Positions 1 to 10,870 are shown, counted from the first letter of the stretch. The stretch is DNA of 64,000 nucleotides from Cephalopachus bancanus (GCA_027257055.1 JAPVLO010000521.1:124001-188000), one strand, 5' to 3'. A program made the numbers and translations. The notes: generated by a model not told the origin, from the sequence alone.

Positions 1-285
1 TCCTAATAACAAGACCCCTCACATAGAAACGCTTGATCCCCACGCCTCTGGGTACTCCTCTGTAGCCATCGCCGTTGTATACCCAAACACAACCAATGTA
101 CCACCTAAATAAATTAAAAATACCATTAACCCAATAAAAGCTCCCCCAAAACTTAATACTATTCCACATCCAACCCCACCACTAATAATTAAGCCCAAGC
201 CTCCATAAATAGGAAAAGGTTTTGAAGAAAATCCAATAAAACCTATTTTTAAAATTATACTCAATAAAAACACAACATAAGTCAT
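1..285 (-). pseudogene. MT-ND6: NUMT copy of NADH dehydrogenase subunit 6, 5' part only
   Basis: ND6 is a membrane subunit of respiratory complex I. The minus-strand frame starts at an ATG at 283-285, directly next to tRNA-Glu as in mammalian mtDNA, and stays open to the window edge when TGA is read as Trp. The first 95 codons are present out of about 175. Family blocks are visible: GFSSKP near residue 20, PIYGGLGLI near 28, [17 protein letters not shown] near 48, and [16 protein letters not shown] near 70. The protein is strongly hydrophobic, as expected. The remainder lies left of the window. Because it sits in a NUMT and needs the mitochondrial code, it is a pseudogene. Confidence 0.93.
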
Positions 286-355
286 TAGTTCCCACATGGA
301 CTCAAACCACGACTAATGACCTGAAATATCATAGTTGTTATTCAACTGCAAGAAC
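286..355 (-). tRNA. MT-TE: NUMT copy of mitochondrial tRNA-Glu
   Basis: The segment fills the gap between ND6 and cytochrome b. Read on the minus strand it begins GTTCTTGCAGTTGAA and ends GTGGGAACTAA. The 5' GTTCTTG and the 3' end form the acceptor stem, and the position and length (about 70 nt) match mammalian tRNA-Glu. Nuclear copies of this kind are not known to be functional tRNAs. The boundary is good to one or two bases. Confidence 0.88.
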
Positions 356-358
356 CTA

Positions 359-1498
359 ATGACAAACCTACGAAAAACTCACCCCCTCATAAAAATTGCT
401 AACCACTCAATCATTGATCTCCCTGTACCCTCTAATATCTCCACATGATGAAACTTCGGCTCCGTCTTAGGAATTTGTCTAGGAATTCCAATCATCACAG
501 GACTATTCCTGGCCATACACTACACATCAGACACAACAACCGCATTTTCTTCTGTAACACACATCTGCCAGGACGTAAACTACGGCTGAATCATCCGATA
601 TTTACATGAAAACGGAGCTTCCATACTCTTTATCTGCTTGTTCATACATGTAGGCCAAGGCTTATATTACGGCTCTTATACTTTCCTAGAAACATGAAAC
701 ATTGGCAACCTCTTATTATTTACCGTAATAGCAACAGCATTTATAGGCTATGTACTTCCATGAGGACAAATATCATTTTGAGATGCTACTGTCATCACCA
801 ACCTCCTGTCAGCTATCCCCTACATTGGCACCAGCCTAGTAGAATGAATTTGAGGAGGCTTTTCAATTGATAAAGCCACCCTTACGCGATTCTTCACCTT
901 CCACTTTATCCTACCATTCATAGTAGCAGCCCTTGTAATCGTCCACCTCTTGTTCCTCCACGAAACTGGATCTAATAACCCATCAGGAATCTCCTCCGAC
1001 GCCGATAAAATCTCATTTCACCCCTACTTCACAATCAAAGATATTCTAGGATTAACAGTCCTAATATTACTGCTCATAACCCTAGTACTCTTCACACCAG
1101 ACCTCCTAGGAGACCCAGATAACTACACCCTGGCTAACCCTCTAAATAACCCACCCCATATCAAACCAGAATGATATTTTCTATTTGCCAACGCAATCTT
1201 ACGATCCATCCCCAATAAACTAGGAGGCGTCTTAGCCCTAGTATTATCTATCTTAATTCTCGCCATCATCCCAACATTACATATATCCAAACAACGAAGC
1301 ATAATCTTTCGTCCTCTCAGCCAATGCTTATTCTGAATACTAGTAGCCAACTTACTAAAACTAACCTGAATTGGAGGCCAACCTGTTGAACACCCATTCA
1401 TCACTATTGGTCAAGCAGCCTCTATCCTATATTTCCTAACCATTTTAATCCTTATACCCCTAACTAACCTAATCGAAAATAAAATGCTCAAGTGATAA
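359..1498 (+). pseudogene. MT-CYB: NUMT copy of cytochrome b, full length and open in the mitochondrial code
   Basis: Cytochrome b is the heme-bearing core of complex III. The frame runs from ATG at 359 to TAA at 1496-1498: exactly 1140 nt, 379 codons plus stop, the normal mammalian length. I read every codon and found no frameshift and no mitochondrial stop. Conserved blocks are present: NVNYGW-type DVNYGW near 72-77, GLYYGSY near 101-107, the Qo-site PEWY near 271-274, and [10 protein letters not shown] near 281-290. Several normally invariant residues are changed: codon 71 Arg to Gln, codon 100 Arg to Gln, codon 142 Gly to Asp, codon 278 Tyr to Asn. In the standard code many TGA codons stop it at once, so it cannot be a nuclear protein gene. 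The substitutions suggest relaxed selection after transfer, or sequencing error. Confidence 0.95.
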
Positions 1499-1565
1499 GT
1501 CCTCGTAGTATAACTATTACCTTGGTCTTGTAAACCAAAAATGAAGGAAACAACCTCCCTAGGAC
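1499..1565 (+). tRNA. MT-TT: NUMT copy of mitochondrial tRNA-Thr
   Basis: It directly follows the cytochrome b stop. The 5' GTCCTCG pairs with the 3' end that finishes AGGAC, and the anticodon loop CTTGTAA carries TGT (Thr). Order, strand and length fit mammalian mtDNA. Confidence 0.9.
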
Positions 1566-1566
1566 C

Positions 1567-1638
1567 TTCACCTCAAGGAAGAGGCTCGCACCCCACCACC
1601 AACCCCCAAAGCTGATATTCTTCATAAACTATTCCCTG
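1567..1638 (-). tRNA. MT-TP: NUMT copy of mitochondrial tRNA-Pro
   Basis: It lies on the minus strand between tRNA-Thr and the control region. The conserved block CCCAAAGCTGATATTCT and the terminal ACTATTCCCTG are seen on the plus strand, matching the T-arm to 5' end of mammalian tRNA-Pro. The loop near 1596-1606 is rich in CCACC and somewhat irregular. The ends are approximate. Confidence 0.83.
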
Positions 1639-2370
1639 CATACTTATACAACTTAGCCATTCTTATATAATATGTCAGTATTAATAAAATTGTACATACC
1701 CATATGTATATCGTGCATTTAGTGCCGTTCCCCATGAATATGTATTAGTACTATAAACGTGTAATCTTACATAAGACATATATTTAATCGTGCATTAACC
1801 TGTTCCCCCCATGCATGTAAGCACGTCCAAGAAATTAATTCTCTCAGACTGAAAAACCTTAATCAACCAAAAGGTATTTCACACAGGACTATCCAGCAAG
1901 CATTATCCATCCATGTAGTTAGACGGAATGACAAATGTGTTATCAGACATACACCATTACAATTAAACTAACTCCTTCCACACGACTATCACCTTCCATT
2001 GTTACTCAGGGTACTACCATCCTCCATGAAACCAGCAACCCTATCCAATTCGGATCCCTCTTCTCGCTCCGGGCCCATAAAACTTGGGGGTAGCTAATGT
2101 GAAACTATATCTGACATCTGGTTCTTACTTCAAGGCCATAAACCTAAGATCGCCCACTCGTTCCCCTTAAATAAGACATCTCGATGGTAAAGGGCCATAC
2201 ACCCTCTTTTCCAGTCACGGGAGAATTAAATGCATTTGGTATTTTTTAATTTTTAAGGGAGGGGGGGAGTCTTAACTCAGCAAGGCCAGGAGGCCTGGTT
2301 GTAGACAATTCAATTGTAGACATGCCCAAATTGAGTATTGTATTTCTTCATTACATATCCATAAGTTGCT

Positions 2371-2396
2371 ATTTAATTCATGCTTGAAGGACATAA
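2371..2396 (+). promoter_or_regulatory. Conserved sequence block 1 of the NUMT control region
   Basis: It contains ATTTAATTCATGCTTGAAGG followed by ACATAA, which corresponds to mammalian CSB1. In mtDNA this lies near the heavy-strand origin. It has no known role in the nucleus. Confidence 0.8.
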
Positions 2397-2494
2397 CCAT
2401 ATTACACACACCCGATACACCCGTACGTACACGTACACGTACACCCATACGCATACGCATACACAAAGAATATAATACATAATAGGATTATATA

Positions 2495-2515
2495 CGCAAC
2501 CCCCCCCACCCCCCC
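2495..2515 (+). promoter_or_regulatory. Conserved sequence block 2 of the NUMT control region
   Basis: A C-rich run is broken once by A (CAAC8AC7), the standard form of CSB2. In mitochondria CSB2 takes part in RNA-to-DNA priming through a G-quadruplex hybrid. Confidence 0.82.
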
Positions 2516-2547
2516 GTTACTATATTACTAACGCAATAATATACTCC

Positions 2548-2565
2548 TGCCAAGCCCCAAAAGCA
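2548..2565 (+). promoter_or_regulatory. Conserved sequence block 3 of the NUMT control region
   Basis: TGCCAAGCCCCAAAAGCA is the CSB3 core and lies about 30 bases after CSB2, as in other mammals. Confidence 0.85.
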
Positions 2566-2856
2566 AGAGATTTACGCCAGCTCATATAGCTAACTCACAT
2601 ATACTAAATTATATTCTTCGCTTCATGTGTATTTGATTAAATTACAGAGCTATGTCCCTATTAAGGAATGAAATCTATAAACTTATATTTTCAAATAACA
2701 CCACTAACCAACCATAATTTCTCCTAAACTCTCAACCAAACCTTTAAACCCATAAACAGTATAACTTAAACCTTTTATATTCCCACTTTCACTCACTTAA
2801 TAATTCCAATTATGACCAATACTGACATAATACTTTAGCTTTACAAATAAAAATAG

Positions 2857-2922
2857 GTTAATGTAGCTTACAATTAAAGCAAGGCACTGAAAATGCCTAG
2901 ACGGGCCCCAGCGCCATAAACA
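2857..2922 (+). tRNA. MT-TF: NUMT copy of mitochondrial tRNA-Phe
   Basis: It starts GTTAATGTAGCTTA and ends CATAAACA. The anticodon region ACTGAAAAT carries GAA (Phe). It lies directly before 12S rRNA as in all mammals. Confidence 0.92.
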
Positions 2923-3878
2923 TATAGGTTTTGGTCCTAGCCTTCTCATTAGTTTCTAGTAGAATTATACATGCAAGTATCTGCCCTCCAGTGAGAATGC
3001 CCTCTGGGTCCCAACTAGACCAAAAGGAGCAGACATCAAGAACACTAACAAGTAGCTCACAACGTCTTGCTCAACCACACCCCTACGGGACACAGCAGTA
3101 ATAAAATTTAAGCAATAAACGAAAGTTCGACTAAGTTATACTAGAAATACAGGGTTGGTAAATTTCGTGCCAGCCACCATGGTCATACGATTAACCCAAA
3201 CTAATAAGATCCAGTGTAAAGCGTGTTTAAATTATACCCAAACTAAAGTTAAACCCTGACTAGGCCGTAAAAAGCTACGAGTCAAACCTAAAATAATCCA
3301 CGAAAGTGACTTAATGTTTTGAAGACATGACAGCTAAGATTCAAACTGGGATTAGATACCCCACTATGCTTAGCCATAAACATAAATAAATATAAACAAA
3401 TTTATTCGCCAGAGTACTACAAGCAACAGCTTAAAACTCAAAGGACTTGGCGTTGCTTCACATCCCTCTAGAGGAGCCCGTTCTATAACCGATAAACCCC
3501 GATTAACCTTACCACCCCTTGCTAATTCAGTCTATATACCGCCATCTTCAGCAAACCCTAAAAAGTCCTTAAAGTAAGCACAAGTATAAACATAAAAACG
3601 TTAGGTCAAGGTGTAACCTATGTGGTGGAAAGCAATGGGCTACATTCTCTACTTTAGAGCACTACGAATATTCTTATGAAAATAAGAATTAAAGGAGGAT
3701 TTAGCAGTAAACCAAGAATAGAGAGCTTGATTGAAAAAAGGCCATGAAGCACGCACACACTGCCCGTCACCCTCCTCAAATGCAACCTATACAGCAACTA
3801 CATAAAAATAAATCATAACGCATGAGATGAGATAAGTCGTAACAAGGTAAGCATACTGGAAAGTGTGCTTGGAATAGA
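2923..3878 (+). rRNA. MT-RNR1: NUMT copy of mitochondrial 12S rRNA, full length
   Basis: The region lies between tRNA-Phe and tRNA-Val and is about 956 nt, the usual mammalian size. Universal small-subunit motifs are readable: GTGCCAGCCACC near 3167, GGATTAGATACCC near 3349, and near the 3' end CACACACTGCCCGTCACC followed by AAGTCGTAACAAGGTA. No large gap is seen. As a NUMT it is not a functional rRNA gene. The 3' end is set by the tRNA-Val acceptor stem. Confidence 0.93.
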
Positions 3879-3945
3879 CGAAGTGTAGCTTACACCTAAA
3901 GCCACCCGGCTTACACCCAGAAGATTTCACAAATGACCACTTTGA
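3879..3945 (+). tRNA. MT-TV: NUMT copy of mitochondrial tRNA-Val
   Basis: The acceptor strands CGAAGTG (3879-3885) and CACTTTG (3938-3944) pair, with one G-T. The anticodon arm CCGGCTTACACCC contains TAC (Val). It sits between the two rRNA genes. Confidence 0.9.
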
Positions 3946-5295
3946 ACTTAACCCTAGCCCAAGCTAAATCAACTAACTTATATTAAACCCTGTAAACCAA
4001 AACATTTACTTAACCTAAAAAGTATAGGAGATAGAATTTATATAGGCGCTATAGATAAAGTACCATGAGGGAAAGATGAAAGACACCTTAAAGTACAAAA
4101 AAGCAAAAGATCCCCACTTTTACCTTTTGCATAATGAATTAGCTACAACAATTTCACAAAGAGAACTTTAGCCAAAACCCCCGAACCCAGACAAGCTACT
4201 TGTGAACAGCCAGAAGGGCACACTCATCTATGTTGCAAAATAGTGAGAAGATTTTCAAGTAGCGGTGAAAAGCCTGTCGAGCCTGGTGATAGCTGGTTGT
4301 CCAGAATAGAATATTAGTTCAACTTTAAATTTACCTACAGAACAAACAATCCCCATGTAAATTTAAATGTTACTCTAAAGAGGGACAGCTCTTTAGAAAC
4401 AGGAAACAACCTTACTTAGAGAGTAACCCCACCCTTTTCCACAGTTGGCCTAAAAGCAGCCACCCATTAAGAAAGCGTTCAAGCTCAACTCTACCCGACA
4501 TACCTTAATTTCAATAACCAACCACAACTCCTATAATTACACTGGACTAATCTATAAACTCATAGAAGCAATACTGCTGATATAAGTAACAAGAAACTAT
4601 TCTCCTCATACAAGCTTATATCAGACCGGATAAACCACTGATAGTCAACAACCCAATATAAACAACTACAGATATATGATTTATTACTTCCATTGTTAAC
4701 CCAACACAGGCATGCGTTTTCTTAAAGGAAAGATTAAAAGAAGTAGAAGGAACTTGGCAAGACTTAAACCCTGCCTGTTTACCAAAAACATCACCTCTAG
4801 CATAACCAATATTAGAGGCACTGCCTGCCCAGTGATATACATTAAACGGCCGCGGTATCCTGACCGTGCAAAGGTAGTATAATCACTTGTTCTCTAAATA
4901 AGGACTAGTGTGTATGGCCACACGAGGGTTTTACTGTCTCCTACTTCTAATCAGTAAAATTGACATCTCCGTGAAAAGGCAGAGATATCCTAATAAGACG
5001 AGAAGACCCTATGGAGCTTCAATTTAACAACTCAACCAGTATCCAAACAACCTATTAGGGACAACACCCAACTGGACATGAGCTGTAAATTTTGGTTGGG
5101 GTGACCTCAGAGCACAAATAAACCTCCGAATGATAATACCCAAGACTTTACCAGTCTAAGCAAAAATCATTTATTGACCCAAACTTACTTTGAGCAACAG
5201 AGCAAGTTACCCTAGGGATAACAGCGCAATCCTATTACAGATTCCATATCGACAATAGGGTTTACAACCTCGATGTTGGATCAGGATATCCCATG
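3946..5295 (+). rRNA. MT-RNR2: NUMT copy of mitochondrial 16S rRNA, 3' truncated by the insertion junction
   Basis: About 1350 of an expected ~1570 nt remain. Large-subunit landmarks are present: GACGAGAAGACCCTATGGAG near 4998, GTTACCCTAGGGATAACAGC near 5206, and CCTCGATGTTGGATCAGG near 5268. After GGATATCCCATGG the mitochondrial sequence, which should continue into the peptidyl-transferase loop end and tRNA-Leu, is replaced by unrelated DNA. The exact breakpoint is uncertain by a few bases (5292-5297) because CCCATGGT could belong to either side. Confidence 0.92.
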
Positions 5296-6224
5296 GTAAT
5301 AGGGGTAGATACGACTGCCCCTTACTGATGAAGTGTGCCCCTCACCCCCCAGCAGAAGGAATGAAAGCTTTCACAGGGTAGATGACTTGCTCCAAATTGG
5401 ACAGCCACTAGGCACTATCAGTCCTGATTCTAAAGGCTCTCGAGGCATGGAAGGTGGTATCCAGACCATGCTTGTCTAACTGAGGTGCTGCGAGTGCAGG
5501 GGAGTTTCTGCTTCTGAGTGCTGGCACAGGGCATTGGGCATAGGGCATAAAGCACTATGCAGAGCCCTTAGGCATGAATCTCAGGGATGAGAAGTGGTGG
5601 AGGTGGGTGGTGGGAGCAAATGGTTGGAAATGGCTGAGTCTGGAGGGAATTCCCTGAAATTTTTGTTTTTCTATGGGCCTAGAGTAATGAACCACTTCTG
5701 GGTGGTGGAAAGGAAACTGTCATCATCTAGCTTTTGACCTCCTGGTCTCCTGGCAGCCATCAGCTGGTGAAGAGGCTGTACTTATATATGAGGTTTCCCT
5801 CTGCTCATGCCTGTGCTCCCTGCTTAGATGACTGCAGATGGGAACCCCTTCAGCTTCATCCGAAGCCCTTTCTGAGCTCTGTCGAGGTGTGGATGAAAGC
5901 GTTCTACTGAATGCTACAGAACTAAGCAGGAATGTCCTAGTTAACTATGCTAGCACATTCCAGGAGACGCTGGTAGACAGGTGTGGATCTCAACCCTGGT
6001 TAGCAAGAATGAGCTCAGATATGTACGCACCCCAGCTGCAGTAGAAGCCCTTGGTGAGCTCTCTGACCAGGACATTCAAGGGGAGGTTTCAGTTCACCAG
6101 TGGGTGGTCTAAAGTCAAAGGATTATATCAAACGATTCTTTACTTCTAACTTGAGGAATGGAGAGACAAGAAAGGCAAGGTGGATTTAGCACCTGCTATC
6201 TATGGGCAGCACCCTACCTTTGTT
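5296..6224. other. Nuclear flank to the right of the NUMT, no recognised gene
   Basis: This is GC-moderate, non-repetitive-looking DNA. A small open frame at 5838-6044 (plus strand, 68 codons) is preceded by a pyrimidine-rich stretch ending TGCTTAG, which resembles a splice acceptor. I do not recognise the peptide, and no second exon or donor is evident. Chance is the simplest explanation. Confidence 0.5.
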
Positions 6225-6385
6225 TCACATTTTTTATTCACATACACCTCCTATTGCCCTGCAAGATAGGAATTATCTCATTTAATAGACTTGGAATCCA
6301 TAGCCCAAAAAAGTCTTAGTAATTAGACCATGGCCACAGAGCTAGCAAGTCATCTGACTCCCACTCCAAATGGTTTTCCCACTCT
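6225..6385 (+). repeat. MIR SINE fragment
   Basis: The order of motifs follows the MIR consensus: ATTATCTCATTTAATAGAC, then a 'cccaaaaaagtc' segment, then CACAGAGCTAGCAAGT and TGACTCCCACTCC. It is old and diverged. The ends are approximate. Confidence 0.65.
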
Positions 6386-6670
6386 GGTGAACCCTTTCTG
6401 GATCTATAAGGATTATTTAGGGAGTCCAAGGCATGACTATGCCTACCCAGGTAAGGTGTGGACTCTGGTCAAGGAGGATACCTCTGGGCTAGCCTGCTCC
6501 TCTGGGAAGCAGAGATCCCAGTCCAAACCTAACTGGTACTCACCCAAGGACGCAGGTTTGGCTCCTGGAAAGCAGGTAAGGGCAGGCTCCAAGGAACTTC
6601 CTGGGAGAGCCCCTACCCTAAGGGAATGAGCTTTGAAAGGCATAGTGTGAGGACAAGAACCAGGGGCAGA

Positions 6671-9610
6671 GGGTCCCCTAGCTAGACTGACCAAGAAAAA
6701 GAAAGAAAAACCCAAATAAGCACAATCAGAAACACAAAAGATGAAGTCACATCTGACCCTGAAGAAATACAAAAGATCATTAGAGACTACTACGTACACT
6801 TGTATGGAAACAAACTTGAAAACCTCAAGGAAATGGAGGACTTTCTGTCATCACACAACCTGCCTAGGTTGAAACAAGAAGAAATAGAGACCATAAATAG
6901 ACCAATAACTATCAAGGAAATTGACTGTGTAATAAGAAAACTACCTACAAAAAAAAGCCCTGTACCAAATGGCTTTCCAGCAGAATTCTACAAGACATTT
7001 AAGGAGGAGCTGATTCCAATCCTACTGAAGGTATTTCAGGTGATTGAAAAAGATGGAACCCTCCCCAAATCATTTTACGAAGCTAACATCACATTGATAC
7101 CCAAGCCCGGTAAAGATCCAACAAAGAAAGAGAACTACAGGCCAATACCTTTGATGAACATAGATGCTAAAATTCTCAACAAGATCCTAGCAAACCAGAT
7201 TCAACAACACATCTCAAAAATAATCCTTCATGACCAAGTAGGCTTCATTCCTGGGATGCAAGGTTGGTTCAACACTCGTAAAACCATAAATGTAATTAAA
7301 TACATCAACAGATGTCAAAACAAAAACCACATGATCATATCATTAGATGCAGAAAAAGCTTTTGATAAAATCCAGCACCCCTTCTTGATAAAAACCCTTG
7401 AACATCTAGGCATACAGGGAACATACCTCAAAGTAGTAAAAGCCATCTACAAGAAGCTCACAGCCAGCATACTCCTAAACAGACAAAAATTGGAACCATT
7501 TCTCCTGAAAACTGGAACAAGACAAGGATGCCCACTCTTACCCCTCCTGTTCAATATAGTATTGGAAGTCCTGACTAGAGCAATCAGAGAAGAGAAGGCA
7601 ATCAAGGGTAACCAAATAGGAAAAGAGGAAGTCAAATTATCTCTCTTTGCAGATGACATGATCGTGTACCTTGAAAACCCAAGATAATCTGTCAAAAAGC
7701 TCCTTACACTGATAAAGGCCTTTGGCAAAGTCTCAGGATATAAAATAAATGTGCAAGAGATAATTGCATTTCTTTACACCAATAATAAAAAAACAGAAAC
7801 CCAAATAAGAACCATAATTCCATTCACAATAGCCACAAAAAAATGAAATACCTTGGCATCTTCCTAACCAGAGATGTGAAAGAACTTTACAATGACAACT
7901 ACAAAACACTGCTCAAAGAAATCAAAGATGACACGAACAAGTGGAAAAATATCCCATACTCATGGATAGGAAGAATCAGCATTGTGAAGATGTCCATCTT
8001 ATGTAAGGCTATCTATAGATTCAATGCAATACCTATCAAATTACCAGCAACATTCTTCTCAGACCTAGAAAAAACAACACAGGAATTCATATGGAAACAC
8101 AAACAACCAAGAACTGCCAGAACAATCCTCAGCAAAAAAAAAAACAAAGCAGGTGGTATCACATTACCAGACTTCAAACTTTACTATAAAGCTGCAATCA
8201 TCAAAACAGCTTGGTATTGGTATAGGAACAGGCATATAGATCAATGGAATAGAATTGAGATTCCAGAAGCAAAACCCCAATTTCCCAACCAACTCATCTT
8301 CCACAAAGCCTCCACCACCACTTACCACTTGGGAGAGGAGAACCTATTCAGTAAATGGTCCTGGGAAACTGGCTGACCACATGCAGAAGATTGAAACAGG
8401 ACCCCTACCTATCCCCATATACAAAAATTAACTCCAAATGGATCAGAGAGCTAAATGTAAAACCTCAAACCATAAGAACCTTAGAAAATGAAGGACATAC
8501 CCTAATGAAAATTGGAACTGGCATTCAATTCCTGAACAAAACCCGAAACCCACAGGCCATAAGGGATAAGATAGACAAGTGGGACCTCATTAAACTGACA
8601 AGCTTCTGCAAAGCCAAAGAAACCATCAAGAGAGCAGGGAGACAGCCTACAGACTGGGAAAATGTATTTGCCAACTCCAGGTCTGACAAAGGCTTAACAT
8701 CTTGGATCTACAAGGAACTAAAACGTGCTGAAAAGAAAAAACAAACAACCCCATTATAAAATGGGCAAAAGATATGAACAGACACTTCACAAAGGAAGAC
8801 ATCCGAGCAGCCAACAGACACATGAAGAAATGCTAAACCTCACTAATCATCAGGGAGATGCAAATCAAAACCACACTGAGATACCACCTAACTCCAGTCA
8901 GAATGGCAATTATCAATAACTCAAAAAATAACCATTGTTGGAGAGGGTGTGGCAAAAAGGGAACACTCCTACACTGTTAGTGGGAGTGTAAACTAGTGCA
9001 ACCTCTGTGGAAAGCAGTGTGGCAATTCCTAAAAGCTCTAAACATCAACCTCCCATATGACCCTGCAATCCCCCTACTGGGAAAATACCCTGAAGAACTC
9101 AAATCACTCTATAAAAAAGATACCTGCACATGAATGTTTATCGCAGCATTGTTCACAATAGCAAGAACCTGGAACCAACCATGCTGTCCATCAAGAGGAC
9201 TGGATTTTAAAAATGTGGTACATTTACACTATGAAATACTATGCAGCCATAAAAAAAGAACAAAATCATGAATTTCACAGCAACCTGGATGGAACTAGAG
9301 TCTGTAATACTGAGTGACCTCTCACAGAAACCAAGATCTGAGTATCACATGTTCTCACTCATATAGTGGACCTTGATCATCCAACTCACTCCCATAAGAA
9401 AATGACTGACAGTGGTGGGGGAAACTATGTTGTGGGGGAAACTATGGGGGGAGGGGAAGGGGCATGGGACTAATGGTAGTAAACATCTGCCTGGGGACGG
9501 GGAGACACCTGTTATCAACAAGGGGGCCTAAATGAAGCATATTTGTATACCTAACCCTTAACTGTACCCCACAACATCATAATAAAAAATATTGATTTAA
9601 AAAAAAAAAA
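6671..9610 (+). mobile_element. 5'-truncated lineage-specific L1
   Basis: From GGTCCCCTAGCTAGACTGACC onward the sequence is collinear with the near full-length L1 at 20251-26190, beginning at the part that matches 23287 there. It covers the middle of ORF2 to the 3' UTR and ends in ATAAAAAATATTGATTT plus an A run at about 9598-9610. I could not see a clear target-site duplication. Confidence 0.93.
6676..9340 (+). pseudogene. L1 ORF2 remnant with reverse-transcriptase domain, broken
   Basis: ORF2p supplies the endonuclease and reverse transcriptase that move L1 and, in trans, Alu and processed pseudogenes. Only the part after the endonuclease is present. The RT blocks are clear: NYRPIPLMN near 7136, [15 protein letters not shown] near 7342, TGTRQGCPL near 7511 and the catalytic FADD at about 7647. 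The frame is cut by a TAA at 7685 (the sister copy has GAA there). It resumes at 7843, shifts by loss of one A near 8367 (a GGGAAACTGG where the sister has four A), and breaks again near 8757. It cannot encode a working protein. Confidence 0.92.
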
Positions 9611-10179
9611 CTGAAGTGAATTCTATGACCAGTAAACTATTTCTATCAAAAAATTCTAAAAGGAATACATTGCGTTTGTATACCTGCAAGGGACATTATG
9701 AACACAACAAACAGTAGCTCTTTAAAATGTATTCCCAAGCACAAATATAAGTCATAGGTGTAACATATATACAGGGTCAAAACTAAAAAGGTCCTGCTTA
9801 CTGTGCCTTTGGTGATCAAGTTTACTAGAAAGATACATTTTCTTTGCTTTTCTACCATTGTAGAATGTTATCACTACTTCCTGCTATAGTACAATTTTCC
9901 TCTAGACTGCTTGAAACAATGTGCAAAGAATCTAACTTGGAGCTTGCAATCGATGTAAGAAAAAATTTTGATAACTTAATTTTGCCAAATTGTATAAACG
10001 TCTTTCATGATTTGAGACAAATTAGGGCAACAAGAGAGAAGTGGAACTTCTAGAGAAAGGACAGATCAGGCAAGTACAACATTCAAGCACACTCAGATTT
10101 GTATCTGACCAGATACTAGCAAATGTGTGGTAATCAAGTAGCATAGAAGGAGTGTATGGACAAAAGCAAAAGCCTACCT
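9611..10179. other. AT-rich DNA without recognised features
   Basis: Only short chance frames are present. I see no repeat family I can name with confidence. Confidence 0.5.
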
Positions 10180-10870
10180 TCCAGATATACCCTAATAAGC
10201 TTCTTATAAATCTTAGTATTTTTTAATATATATATACACATGTTATGGGTATTTTTCACATAAATATTATCTTGGTGTTATTTAGTTTTTATATAGCTTT
10301 CTTTTTGCCCTTAGTGGTACATACATATTGAACATATTTACATAATACTATAAATAGATTATCTTCTTATTCTTTAACAGCTGTATAGTAGTCAAATAGC
10401 TGTATGGACCTTGGGTTGAGTTAAATAACCAGTTCCCTTTCAGTGGACATATAGATTGTTTTTAGTTTTTTCTATGAGTAGAAAACAATCTGAAATTGAT
10501 CACTTGTGTACATTTATGCAAACACAGCTGAGGGTAAAATTTTAAAAGTTGGGTCAAACAGTATGGTTATTTAAAATTTTGGTATATGTTGCTGACTTGC
10601 CCTCCAAAAACTGAATGAATTTATGGTTCTACCAACAGTATGAGAGTGTGTCTGTTCCCTACTCATTCAAACAAAGTACTGCTCTTATCATAAATGCAAA
10701 CACCACAGGTAGAGAATGAATTATTGTTTAATTGGCATTCCTCTAATTATAAATAAAATTAAGCATCATCCTTTAGACTCTTAGCCAGTTGAATGTACTT
10801 TTTTCTGTTCATTGCCTTAGTTATTTATACTTTACTTACTGACATACAACATTATTAACTCTTTCTTGTC
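10180..10870 (-). repeat. Old L1 or HAL1-like fragment
   Basis: On the plus strand the phrases GTGGACATATAGATTGTTT, TGGGTCAAACAGTATGG, TTGCCCTCCAAAAAC and CTACCAACAGTATGAGAGTG follow the reverse complement of the ORF2 3' region and 3' UTR of ancient L1s. It is very diverged, and the subfamily is uncertain. Confidence 0.6.

Larger units (their letters stand above)
1639..2856 (+). other. NUMT copy of the mitochondrial control region (D-loop)
   Basis: In mtDNA this stretch holds the heavy-strand replication origin and both transcription promoters. It lies between tRNA-Pro and tRNA-Phe and is about 1.2 kb long. The left domain has several ACATAA/GTACAT motifs typical of termination-associated sequences. 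The central domain has a recognisable GATCGCCCACTCGTTCC-type block near 2149-2165. The right domain holds conserved sequence blocks 1, 2 and 3. Between blocks 1 and 2 there is a short imperfect tandem of ACGTAC and ACGCAT units at about 2420-2465. The presence of the whole control region means the insert derives from mtDNA spanning the origin. Confidence 0.9.
1..5295 (+). other. NUMT: nuclear copy of mitochondrial DNA, ND6 to 16S rRNA across the control region
   Basis: The gene order and orientation are those of mammalian mtDNA: ND6 and tRNA-Glu on minus, cytochrome b and tRNA-Thr on plus, tRNA-Pro on minus, control region, tRNA-Phe, 12S, tRNA-Val, 16S. At about 5292-5297 the 16S homology stops in mid-gene and unrelated nuclear sequence with MIR and L1 follows. 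The DNA is therefore a mitochondrial insertion in a chromosome and not an mtDNA contig. The left junction lies outside the window. All genes use the vertebrate mitochondrial code (ATA Met, TGA Trp), so none can be expressed correctly from the nucleus. The insert is collinear and little degraded, which suggests a young event. An assembly chimera is the main alternative. Confidence 0.93.

Noticed and set aside
1..1498. ND6 and cytochrome b as functional genes
   Set aside because: They need the mitochondrial code, and the mtDNA stops inside 16S beside nuclear repeats.
2420..2465. CRISPR-like short repeats in the control region
   Set aside because: Units are 6 bp tandem words without spacers; normal control-region variation.
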